DNA of 64,000 bases from Anoplopoma fimbria (Eukaryota > Chordata > Actinopteri > Perciformes > Anoplopomatidae). The stretch covers positions 23,234,718 through 23,298,717 of the forward strand of contig NC_072456.1 in assembly GCF_027596085.1 (NCBI RefSeq). Reading direction: 5' to 3'. The position numbers were made by a program, and so were the translations under genes. The notes below the pieces were generated by a model, which was given only the letters and a program-made list of their open reading frames with translations, ran no database searches and was not told the DNA's origin. Of this stretch, positions 50,020 to 61,327 are shown in pieces. Numbering within the stretch: position 1 is the first letter of the stretch; each line of letters begins with the position of its first letter.

Positions 50020-51994
50020 CTGTCTCTCCTGGGGGCCTTCACTTGGGTCCACCGGTGTAAGAAGTGGGTCAGTCCCACAGCGCCGAGCGGTGAGAGTCAA
50101 GCGGTGACAGGTCTATGAGAGGCTTAGAGAGGGAGGAGGAGGAGGAGCAAAGGCCCGCCCCCCCCGTGAATCAGAGGCGGCGTCGCATGTAGCAGTCAAA
50201 GCATCCGCTCGAAGCGTGCGGCGTGTGCACGGTAACACACTCCACGCGCCGCCCACGTGGGCGGACCGGGGCGGCCAGCTCATCAGATGTGTTATTTGTA
50301 TGGGGTGAAAGCGAGGGCTGCTCGCCGAATATGTGAGAAATCTCGTGTTTGACCTTGAATCTCACTCTCACGGCGCCCGCGCTTGACGCCCCGTTGCACG
50401 GTCTGATTTAGACACGTTGTTGAAGGACGAGTCGAGGGTTTGAGGCAGAGCGAAGGAGATATTTTAAGATCGCTAATAGGCTAATGTCACAGCCGACGCT
50501 GATTCACTCTTTTACAAAGTTGTTTTCTTTAAAGATTCAGAGCGAGTTTGAACAAATACTAAACAAATCTGATACGACAACGCCGTTAAGTTGTGTTTTA
50601 TGGTTCTCCCTTTGATTCTGTTTGCACAGTGGGGGTGTTCCTCCTTTCTTCTCCTCTTTCCTCTCCATCCCTAACACGAGATGCCGTCAGAAGTCTTCTC
50701 CCATGGGAAGAATGCGACAGATCCCACATTGTTCATTGTTGTTTGTCTCTTCTTGAAAAGAAAGGCAGAAAAAAGAAAAAACCTTCCCGATGATGTGGGC
50801 CAGGACGGGGACGGGGGGGGGATGGCATTACAAAGATCACATAGTCATCCTCTTTGATGTGATGTGTTAAGAGAGGGTTTTTCGATGAGTTGTTGTGTGT
50901 TTGTGTGTGTGTGGGGGTGTGGTGAAGATGTTTGCATGAGTGTGTCATGACAGAGAGTGGGGGGACGGAAAAAAAAAAAGTGAGAAAGGGACAGTGAAAG
51001 CAAGAACTGTATGGGGGAGGAGGATGGGGGAGATGTGAAGCTGTCCTTGAGGGTTGGAGATGCACCATGCAGAGAGAGAGTGGGCTGTTGTATTTACTGC
51101 AAAGACGCCGTCTCCCTCCAGAGCTGGTCCCCATCACTACCTCGGCTCCAGCACCTTCCCTCCGGCTAAACCCCCTCCTCCAGTTAAGCTCCGCCCAGGA
51201 TTCTCTCCTCCCTCTTCTATAGCCCTTGGTCGCTTTACCTCCTTCCCCCCGTCTGCAGCTGAAAACGGGGGTAACCACGCGGCGCCTCCGCACCGAGGAA
51301 AACAAGCAGACTCCTAATGCCAAAGAGGTGCTTATTAAATCCCAGACAGCTTTGCAATTGCGCCCAGCAGCCAGTCAAATTAAGAAATAGTTTGTTGTTG
51401 GTTTTGTTTCGCGCTGCCTCCCCTCTCATTCCACATGCTTTCTTAATCTCCTCCGAATCAGACCCGGACTCTGTGTTTTCTGGTTTTTTTCGTTCTCCCC
51501 CCCCTACTTTCATCTCCCTGTTTGTGAGAAATGGCGTGTGGCTGAGGCAAAAAACACGGGACATGACAGCCAAGCGGCAAAAACACATGCAGATGTGACA
51601 GTATGAGAGGGCCACTGGAGGGCAGAGAGAAGGAGGGAGTATTAGGGGGAGAAAATGACAGGCACAAACAGAAAATCTGATAGAAACCGAGACGAGACAT
51701 GGTGAGGAAATAAAAAATACTGTGCAGGAGGGAGAGAGAGAGAGAGAGAGCCTGAGGGATGAAATATTTGAAATAGTGAAGGAGATTGTTAGTGTGGAGA
51801 GGGAGGGAGGGAGTTAGAGAGGGAGGGAGGGAGTTAGAGAGGGAGGGTTGGGGTACGCTGTGAACAGCAGATTGTGGGGGCGCATGTTGTCGAGGTGGCC
51901 CAGGTCCCTGGTGCCCTCCTGTTTCATGGCTCTCACAGCCTGTCAGTGAAAACAGTCCAGCCATGTAGACAGCTGTGCTCAGGAGGCTGCGGGG

Positions 51995-51996
<2 letters not shown>

Positions 51997-52028
<32 letters not shown>

Positions 52029-52511
52029 AAGAGGACGAGGAGAGGAGGAGAGGTAGCAGACAAGGAGAGGAGAGGAGAAAGAGGACAAGAAGAGGGACAG
52101 CAGAGAAGACAACAAGAGGAGGGGAGAGGAGAGGAGAGGGGAGGAAGAGAAGGTAGGAGACAAGGAGGAGTGGAGAGGAGGACAAGGAAGGAGAGGAAGA
52201 GAGGAGAGGAAGAGAGAGGAAGAGTACAAGGAGAGGAAAGAAGAGGAGAGAAGATTAGAAGAAAAGGAGAGGACAGAAAGATGACAAGGAGAGGAGAGAG
52301 TGAGGACGAGGACAGGAGAGGAAGAGAAGAGGTATAGTACAAGGAGACGAGTGAAGAGGAAGAGGAGAGGAAGAGGACAGGAGAAGGAGAGGAATAGAGG
52401 AGAGGAAGAGGACAAGATGAGGAAGACAAGAGAAGAGAAGACAAAGAAAGGAGACGAGATGAGAGGATATGACAGGAAAGGAAAAGAAAGAAGAGGAAAG
52501 AAGAGAAAGAG
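51997..52511. repeat. Purine-rich (GA/GGA) tract, about 500 bp
   Basis: The + strand is almost entirely A and G, starting with (GA)n and continuing as degenerate gagg/gaagag units with scattered C and T. A 390-residue open frame on the minus strand (51458-52630) exists only because CT-rich DNA lacks stops. A smaller related tract with two copies of gggagggagggagttagaga lies at 51800-51847. Confidence 0.92.
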
Positions 52512-52796
52512 CATGAGGGTGGACCTTTGTTTTCAATTTTGCTCTTCATCTCCATCAATGTCTTCATTTCTCCTCCACCCAAATGTCTGAGCTCTGACAT
52601 ATTTGTTCTATTTATCCTCAAAAGTCCCACAAAAGAAACAGAAGTCTCGACAATATTTACTCGTCTGTTTGTTTAGTGTGCGCTTGTGTTCTCCACTGTC
52701 AGTCACCTCAAACCATGAAGACTAAAACGCTAAACCCCCCCCCCCCGCCTGTGCCCCGGTTAAACCACTCCCTCGAGGCTACACTGCATTTTAGAG

Positions 52797-52798
<2 letters not shown>

Positions 52799-52848
<50 letters not shown>
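52799..52848. repeat. (GT)n microsatellite
   Basis: About 24 TG units. Confidence 0.95.
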
Positions 52849-52849
<1 letters not shown>

Positions 52850-53450
52850 CGGCATATTAGAGGGGAAGAAATGGGAGATGGAAGCGTCGCATTGAGCGAT
52901 CGACGGGCAGAAACTACCACGCTGCCACTTCCACTCGCTGGAAATCAATCACCGGTCCTATTGGCCCCCAAAAGTCCTCGCCGCGGGGCTAATGGGAGGG
53001 ATTCATCTTCACTCCCACAAACAATTCATCTCCAGACGTGGAGGCTTAAAGGAATATGACAGCTCGTCATCCAGAGCGTCTCTATGCGTTAGGGCCCTAT
53101 TTTTTTGTGTGTTTTCGTGTGCGCGACATCAGAGGGATCACACAGATCAATGCTCTCCCCTCTTCCCTTTGAAGGGACAAGTGCTGTCCCCAAGGCCCCC
53201 CCCCCCCCCACTCCCTCCCTCACAACTCCCCCCACCCCCTCCTACCCTCATGAAGGCCTCCTTTTTACCTCCCCCGTCTCCCCCAGCCCTTCCTGCCATC
53301 ACAGCCTTGTTTACGAGCCTCTCCCCTGGAAGGACAGGTTAATAGAGGACCTGGCTCTGCTCAGGCCCGCCTGGTTCTCGTTCGCTCCCTAATAAGACAT
53401 TTCATCTCCTGCGGCAAAAGCTCTCCACAAAACACTGTATCATGTGTTTA

Positions 53451-53454
<4 letters not shown>

Positions 53455-53539
<85 letters not shown>
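53455..53539. repeat. (GT)n microsatellite
   Basis: About 42 uninterrupted TG units. Confidence 0.95.
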
Positions 53540-53542
<3 letters not shown>

Positions 53543-53747
53543 TGTGCTCTGGTCTATGGTGGGCTTGAGGTGCCAAACCCGGCCACATTTCACAGAAGAA
53601 ATGATCACTTTGCACAAAATTGGTTGATATTTCAGACACACAATATTTCAGAAAACAGTCACATATTTACAGTTTTTAACATTTACATTGGTTATGATCA
53701 TTTTACAACAGAATAATAATGTTTGGCTATAAATAAAAAAGACTTTT

Positions 53748-53835
53748 TGCTGCAATCAAGGGTGAAATGATTCCATGAGAATCCTCAAGTAACTCGATTA
53801 ATAAAAATAATCGACGAGGATTCCTTCAATTTAAT
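53748..53835. repeat. Possible hAT-like repeat remnant
   Basis: aactcgattaataaaaataa, then tcgacgaggattcc, resembles fish elements with a TCGATTA core. Weak evidence. Confidence 0.35.
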
Positions 53836-56108
53836 CATGTTTTGTTCAAATGTATTCCTGTAAGATGTTGTTTTTGGCAACAAACTTTAATAAAAAAGTT
53901 GTGTGAAACGAGATATATTTATATAGATGTGATCCCAAATGGATAACTGGCTGATTGCTCTAGCCATCTGCTCTAATCATCATGAAAATAAATTTAGAAT
54001 TAAGAGGATTTTTTGTGTGTAATGTTTATGTATTTTCTGACATGTTTTTCTCCTCAGGGCCGCCGTACTACAGCCTGCAATTAAAGACAGAAGAACAGGC
54101 CTATGAAAGTGGTCACCAGCCCACGAGGTTACTCTGTAAATCAGCTCCCAGGGACACAATAATAACCTCCTGAAAACACTGAAACACAAGGACTGTGATC
54201 TTTTTACTGCGGGGAGCCAGGCCTGGTCCGTAATGCCGGGGCTTTTTTTGGTGGTTTAAATCACCTTGACTGGTCCGAGCACTAAAGGCAAGCCAACTTC
54301 CTCCCCTCCAGTGGGGAGACCATTGAGACTCCGTGTCCGTTAATACAATGTCCGCCTCGCCCTCTGGAACCCTGGGAGGGAGAGGAAACGGCGTGTCCTT
54401 GGGGCTTCAACTTTGACCCCTCCTCCCTGATGAAATATGGGCCCTGCCCTGTGGTGTAGACTTGTTTGAACTCAAATCCCTAATGGGCAAGAGGGTGTGT
54501 GTGTGTTTTTCCTGGTGGCCTTTGTGTTGGAGCTTATTTTTATACGTTGTGCTTTTGCGTATAATGGAATACTGTTATATGATTGTGAATAACTCAAAAA
54601 ATAGACATGTTGATTTTAGTTTAGGAGGCAAACTTGAGAAATTGTACTTCCAATTGTAAAGAATTGGAAACCAAAGGAATCTAATTGTGTTTCAGAGAAC
54701 TAATGTAACTTTAATTGTTCTTTCTATGCGATTATGAATCCAGGAGGAGAGCATTACTGTTTTATTAGTTGTCGTGCTTCATATGCAAGATATTCTGGAT
54801 TTGTGTTTTTGCAATATGAGGCCGAGCTGATGCTTTGATAGATGTGCAGGGAAATGACCTATGTGTAATACAGGTTGCTCTGTTCATTCATATTCGATAT
54901 CATACTTGGCACATGATCCATCAGCAAAGCACAATGACCTTTACCACGCCGGCGAGCAGCTTCTCACTCGGTGTTTCCGATAAGGGAGGATTCATTCCCC
55001 TCTGAAACGGCTGTATATGGAGGTGAACTTTGTGACATTTGGTGAGGATTTAAGGGCTATTCTGCCCCGGCAAAAGTCACGCGGATAATTCAGTCCTTAT
55101 TTCACCTCATTTAATCTATTTCTGCAGGCTGCTCTCATCCTGCATTCGTAGCAAAAGCGACGATACAAATTTATTTGGTATGTTATCCACAAAATGAGGT
55201 AGTATAAAGACTGCAAAAGCACAGACAGGGCAGGAGGTGGGAGGTGGAGGAGGATGGGTCCAACAAACAGTGATCTTTAAAGTATTTTTGTAGCCTAGAC
55301 CTAATTAAGTATTTCATGATCTATTAATACACCTAGGTATTTCCCAATCTATTGATAAACCTGACTAAGTTTCCTGTGAAGATAGACGTTTCATTTCTCA
55401 AAAAACGCAAAACAAATGAGTAAAAAAGTAACTTTGTGTAGATGACAAACGGCTGAATGAGGATACGTTGGTATCTGTGGTATTACTGTACTCTTTCTGA
55501 GATACAGTAAATTATGTTTTCGCACCTAAAAAGAAAAGCAAATACCCACCTGGCAATAAGGCGTTAAAAATGACTCCATGTAACAGCATATTTGGTGTTG
55601 CCTCACGATGGGCAACGAGCTCAAATTGACATTGATATTCGTTATGAATAACAGATGCACACGAACAAACAAGCAGGATTTGAGATTTTCCACTTCCCTT
55701 CAAATCCTCCTGCTGCGGCTGTTAGTCGAGGTAATTAAGAGTCGTCTCTGTTTCCATGGTACATCTGAAATACAAGCCGCCTTTGTACAAATTGATCCGT
55801 AGGATGTCCCTCACACTGAGCCTGGTGTTCCCCTAATTGACAATGCATGTGTTTCCATTTTTTTGCTGTTTTACATTTCAAATGATGGATGAAATAGAAG
55901 GCTGCCTTCTGCCGACGCAAAGAAAAAAAAAGAGAGAAGCACCTTCAGACTGTGGATGGCGGCCACAAGTGTCGTAACCTAGCAACCAGGGAGTCGCTGT
56001 GTGAGAAAGCATAGAGAAAGAAGAAGAAGAAGAAGAAGAGGGGCTTCCTCTCAGAAAACCTTTAACACTCATTGTAGTTTATTCATGCCTTTGTTTGGGT
56101 TCTAGATT
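53836..56108. other. Intergenic DNA
   Basis: Mostly unique AT-rich sequence. An open stretch after an AG at 54058 (to TGA at 54171-54173) was considered and not accepted as an exon. Confidence 0.5.
56018..56040. repeat. (GAA)n microsatellite
   Basis: About seven AGA units next to the SINE at 56109-56263. Confidence 0.85.
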
Positions 56109-56263
56109 CGTTTTTTTTTGTTGTGTTTTTGCTTTAATTTGTCAGATGACGGTGTAGAAATCACGGGGATGAGCGACAGAAGGGTTCGACATGCAACAAA
56201 GGTCCAAATCGAACCCGGGTCACATGGCCTGCGCTGTAACCACTCAGCTACCAAAGCGCTGCT
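56109..56263 (-). mobile_element. tRNA-derived SINE (minus strand)
   Basis: The reverse complement carries a tRNA-like head with box A (tggtagctgagtgg), box B (gggttcgattt) and then the body gcatgtcgaaccc. It ends in an A-rich tail, seen as T-run 56110-56119 on the + strand. It matches a common teleost tRNA-derived SINE type. The tRNA fold is degenerate, so it is not a functional tRNA. Confidence 0.8.
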
Positions 56264-56494
56264 TGACGCCTTTGTTTGACCAGCTATTTTAGGATCTTTG
56301 AGTATTTCTCTCTCTCTCGCCCAAGGATTCATGTATTTTTAGGCTCAGCTCATGTTTCCTGCCTTTTTCTTTCTGCCTGCCTGTTTGTGAACGCCGCTTC
56401 ACCCTTTTTTTCTATTTCTGCTGTGCTGCCTGCATCTGTTGCGTGGAACCACATGGGAGGATGGATTTGTGGGGAAAAGGGGAAAGGGAGGATG

Positions 56495-56600
<106 letters not shown>

Positions 56601-57360
56601 AGGGCTCAGGAAGAGAGGAGGAGGGACAGAGGGAGTGTTTTCCATCTGCTTTTTGGCTGAATGTATTCTTTTTGTTTGAGGCCGTCATGCTGGGCAACAT
56701 GTTTGTTTGTGAATATGGCTGTTTCACCATCTGGACTTGTACCTATGACAGAACACAGTCTTTGTCCTTGCTTACACTACATTTGTGCTCGCTGAGTGCA
56801 CAAACTCATTTCAGACTTAACAACACTATTGTATGTGTAGTCCTCTGGAGTTCATGGCACTGCTGCAGAAACACAGACTGGGCTTGAGTGTAAACATGGA
56901 TAAACGTTACCTTGCTGCAACAAAAAAAGAAAATGGCGATATTCCATATTTTTGTCAACATCACATTGTCCATGAAAAGACCAAAACCAACAATGCATTA
57001 TTCCGTCTCTAAAAACTTTCCGACTCACATGTGGTACTCCAACACATTTTTTTACTGCCTAATTAAAACGTCTTTAAAAGAGAACTCCACAGATTTAGCA
57101 ATGCACTCCGATGACATTGTCGCTTTGACACTTTTTAATAAGTGTCAAAATTGAACCAGATATATCATCTTTTTTTTATGCCATGCTTTCTTCTTTCCTG
57201 TCAAAACCTGGCGCTACATTTCCCACAATGCAACTTAACCAAAGATATTTTGGTCGGACAGTCCGTTGTATGCTAGTAGCGGCTAATGAAGGCTTTGTAC
57301 AACTTTTTCACATATCAGTAGTACTCCGTTCACATAACCTTTAGAAACAGGCCACTAATA

Positions 57361-57592
57361 TAAACTCAGAGGTGATAAATGAGTGGATTGACTCCACACA
57401 GATCTCAACATGGTGACGGCGTAGCTTCCGGCTAGAAGCTAACGGAACTAACAGCAAAAACAGTTCAAACAACGACAACAGTGCTGATAGAGCTAACAGT
57501 GTCGTCCTGGATGGGAACTGGAGGTGGGGCGCTATGTCTCTGTGACGCCGGCCAGAGTCGGGTCGGCGTTGTCAGCGTTAACTGCCATATGA
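57361..57592 (+). repeat. Interspersed repeat family with gctaacag tandems, copy 3, split by the L2 LINE
   Basis: Contains ttgactccacacagatctca, acatggtgacgg, a run of ctaacag units, gggcgctatg and gcgttaactgccatatga. The LINE tail at 58092 is followed by atatgagcgcagtg, which looks like the resumption of the host repeat. Confidence 0.65.
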
Positions 57593-58092
57593 CTGCCATG
57601 GTCAAGCCCTACACCCCCGCCCGACCACTTCGCTCTGCTGCCTCGGGGCGATTGGTTGCCCCGTCGCTCAGAGGTCCCTGCGGCCGATCCACCCGGTCAC
57701 AGCTTTTTTCTGTCCTGGCCCCTCAGTGGTGGAATGAACTCCCCACTGACGTCAGGACAGCAGAGTCGCTGCCCATCTTTAGGCGCAGGCTGAAAACTCA
57801 CCTCTTCAAGAAGTACTACCCTGAGCCTTCCTCGTAGCACTTATTGCATTCGTATTAGTTGTTGCACTTGTTGTATTCGTATTCGTTTATTGCACTTATT
57901 GTTTTCGTAGTAATCTGCTTCTGCACTATACTTTTGCTCTGGTTTATGCTTTTAGATGCTTGTTTAAGAAAGGAGATGCACTTATGACTTCTGGTGACTA
58001 GTAGTTCTCTTGAATACCTATGTTGAATACACTTATTGTAAGTCGCTTTGGATAAAAGCGTCTGCTAAATGACTGTAATGTAATGTAATGTA
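57593..58092 (+). mobile_element. 5'-truncated L2-clade LINE, 3' end of the reverse-transcriptase ORF plus 3' tail
   Basis: The open frame to the TAG stop at 57835-57837 ends with YTPARPLRSA, then WNELPTDVRTAESLPIFRRR and LKTHLFKKYY, the familiar C-terminal end of fish L2-type reverse-transcriptase proteins. Downstream comes a short 3' UTR with the conserved stem-loop region (taagtcgctttggataaaag, then cgtctgctaaatg) and a (TAATG)n tail. This 3' end is shared by L2 LINEs and their partner SINEs and is recognised by the reverse transcriptase. The element is heavily 5'-truncated and sits inside an older repeat (see 57361-57592), possibly flanked by atatga at 57587 and 58093. It is an inactive fragment. 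Confidence 0.88.
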
Positions 58093-59536
58093 ATATGAGC
58101 GCAGTGCAGAGTTGCGACCTAGCCTTTGGGGAGACGATTTTGAAGCAGTGGATTTAATGTGTTAGTAATTATTTAAGGCAGCAGGATGTTTTATGTAAGA
58201 TCGGTTTAAAATAAACTACAGTGCTCATGCTCATTATGATGAAGAAAACAAGTCACCCAGTGCAACAGTGTGGCTAATTGGTGTGATTTTATTAATTTTT
58301 GGATACAAATTTCAGTCTGAGGCAGAGAAAATAAAACGGGATGTTGGATACACAGTATTATTGGTTTTGGTCTTTTCATGGAATATATTGCCAACAAGAA
58401 ATAAGAATATCAATGTTTTTTTATCTTGACTGCAGTCTTAATCCAGTGAAGATCATGTGATTCTTCAATTACACAAAACATTACAATCTAAATTTGAGAT
58501 GGGGGAAGGTTTTTATGGGACACCAACGACTTGTGTCTGTTGTTCATAAAGCATCAGCATATACACGGATGATCTTCAACCCTGAATATGAATTGATTCC
58601 TTTTTCTTAATCATCCTCCTCTTCGGCCTATGTGTCATTCTCTCTCCGCCCCTGAATTTGCATATAGTCAAAGCTAGTGTGTAGCTCCACTGTGGCGATG
58701 TGTTTTCACCGTCATTGGCTGCAGAAAGGTCAAAGCAAAGGCGCATTGAAATGGGGGAATAAATAGGCAAGCATACTGCAGTGCTCAGGGAGAGTCTGCC
58801 TGCCAATGAAGTCCCAATCTATTCCCCTCACGCTCCCTGTTCACTCCCATTACAGACCTCATCAGCATCAAATCCCCACGAGCAGCAGCAGCACGCCCTC
58901 CCCCACAAACAGTGCGCCGCCTCGTTCTCACGGACGCGCAAACGAACACACACACACCTCATTTGCAGGCCTTGCAAAAAAAAAAAAAAAGAAGGAGGCT
59001 ATTTGTTTAAATCTTGCAGGCAAGTCCCTCTGAGTGTAGCGTGCATATTTTGTCCCTGACTCTGACCTACAAATAACAGCAGCCTTCCAGATTGTCACAT
59101 CAGTTTTCATGGTGGTTATCATGTAGAAGATTAATGCAACAATCTGAGCTGACAAAAAGACTTCATTCTCCAGAAACAACCTACTTTTTAAACTTGAGAT
59201 TAACTTTATTATGTACATTTATAGCATACATTATGGTGCGTAGTTTGCTACAGTCAGATTTTAATCTCTGTGGCCTTGATTTTCACTGATATACATAAGG
59301 ACCTTTGGAAACAACAGTCATAGCCAGAAGTAGGGGGGAACCCCAAAATGTCTTTTGTGCAGTATAACACAGTTACCATGCCATAAATCAGAAAGTAACC
59401 CCCTCAAAAAACGCACATGTTGAATTTCTTTGATAAATTATTTTACAAAAATTTGAAAGCAATGGGATCTTAATCTGCAACATATTTCCAAGTGTCCAAA
59501 AGTGTGACCAATGTTGGAAAACAAAATGGAGGCTCC

Positions 59537-59540
<4 letters not shown>

Positions 59541-59577
<37 letters not shown>
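59541..59577. repeat. (AT)n microsatellite
   Basis: About 18 AT units, self-complementary and able to extrude as a hairpin. Confidence 0.93.
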
Positions 59578-59580
<3 letters not shown>

Positions 59581-60957
59581 TGAACTATTAACATTTTTAC
59601 AACCTCTCAATACACAAAACTCTGCAGCCTGAAGTTCAGTTGAAGGTTCCACAGAATCAAACCTTTTTTACGGGATCTGGTTAGAACAAACGGTTTATTT
59701 TGGCCGAGTTTTTAAATAACATGTGTTTGATGGAATATCGCAATTTTAAGCTTTGTTTTGGCTGCTTTTTAGGATCGTCTGGAAGATGAAAATCTGACGA
59801 TAATGGGCGTTTTTTCCAGCTTCTGGCTACAATAAACGGTGTAGTTTTGGTGATTGTATAAAGAAAAACTTGTTTTTTAATCAGAGGATACAGGCTTTAA
59901 TAAAGAAAATAATTACAAAAAAAACATGATGCTTTCATGCAATAAATGTGATTGTTTGTTATTTGCCTCATGATGATGACCGGCTGGAGGTCATAGTTTA
60001 TATTAACCGCTACATCACTGCCCTCCCTGCCCCGTTCCTCCGCCCTCTCTACCTCTCCCCCTCCTTCTCCTCCTCCTCACACCTCCTCGTCCCAAAGCCC
60101 TAGGCAATGGACCGATACCTCAGCTACTTCCAGACAGACACACCACCTCCACCACCACCCCCACCACATCCACATCCACCTCCACCTCGCGGTCCTACTC
60201 CCCTCTCTGTCCACCTCAGCTCAGCTCAGCTCAGCTAACATGACAGGCCGGGCAGATGATGATAAATGCAGAGGAGGAAAAGCAATTACTGGATCAGTTA
60301 GGTGTAGTAGGGAGCGCTCAGGGCACTCATTACCAACAGACTGTGGAGTTCGGGATGCGCACACACACACACACACACACATTTACTCACACAAACACAC
60401 AAATGATGTGCATCTCCACATCTCCGGATCCGATGCATCAACAACAAGCGTTAGTCTCAGAGTTACATCTGACAAAGTTATTGTCCTTATTTTGCTTCAT
60501 ACATCCGTTCATCCAAGTGAATTGAACCGTGTATCATTATCCGTTTAATGCTGCGGCGTACAAACACATACAGAACACTAATGGCGACAAAAATGAGATC
60601 AAAAATGGCAAGCGGATGACAAGAACGCCACTACGTGAATGGAGGGATATCAGAGCGGCAATAATGTGGCGTGCGTTTGTTGACGTCGGGCGATACAGTT
60701 TGCGTGACGAGCCATCTGCACACCTGTCAAAGCCGAGGAGGCCGAGGAGGATGAGGCGGCCCTGGGTGATTGACAGCAGCACAGAGGTTGTCATAGGGAC
60801 AGCTGCAGTCCTGGCTGTCCCCCGAGGAAGATGTGAGGAAACACTTATAATAAGGGAAAGACACACACACACACACACACACAGAGAGAGAAGGAAAGAG
60901 AGAGAGAGATTGAGGAAAAGGAAGGGATGATTTGTATTTACCCTGCCAATGCACTAA

Positions 60958-61058
<101 letters not shown>

Positions 61059-61261
61059 TTTCTTGCAGGCTAAAACAGAGGCAGTTGCCCGCGCTGCGTG
61101 TCTATGCGAGTGGTGGGCGGTGAGATCGCAGGTCAGGCCCACGCAGTCCCCATTCAGCCGTACAGTTTGCAGCACACATGGGCTGCACAGAGGCCAGAAT
61201 GGCAGACGGAACAAAAAAAAGAGCTCATGCATGTATTGATGCAAAAAAAAAACACACACAT

Positions 61262-61265
<4 letters not shown>

Positions 61266-61321
<56 letters not shown>

Positions 61322-61327
61322 CACACC
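61266..61327. repeat. (CA)n microsatellite
   Basis: About 28 CA units plus an interrupted end. Confidence 0.95.

Larger units (their letters stand above)
46784..51996. other. Intergenic DNA
   Basis: Apart from the repeat at 47926-48156 and a GT tract at about 50.0 kb, no recognised element. 50090-50400 is GC-richer, but no promoter or exon could be supported. Confidence 0.5.

Noticed and set aside
51458..52630. 390-residue minus-strand open frame
   Set aside because: Its centre is the complement of a GA tract (Ser/Leu/Pro repeats) and the rest is unrecognised; CT-rich DNA has few stops.
54060..54173. Possible terminal exon beginning Gly-Pro-Pro-Tyr-Tyr-Ser after a cag
   Set aside because: Good acceptor-like context, but no family recognised and no partner exons; kept only as a lead for a translated search.
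56109..56263. tRNA gene on the minus strand
   Set aside because: It has box A and box B, but a degenerate body and an A-rich tail, so it is a SINE head rather than a tRNA gene.
57481..57837. 118-residue protein gene
   Set aside because: The C-terminal half is the end of an L2 reverse transcriptase and the N-terminal part is host repeat read through.
60107..60238. 43-residue open frame starting Met-Asp-Arg-Tyr-Leu with a polyproline tract, following an AG
   Set aside because: Short, in a CT/CCA-rich low-complexity block, with no recognised homolog or second exon.
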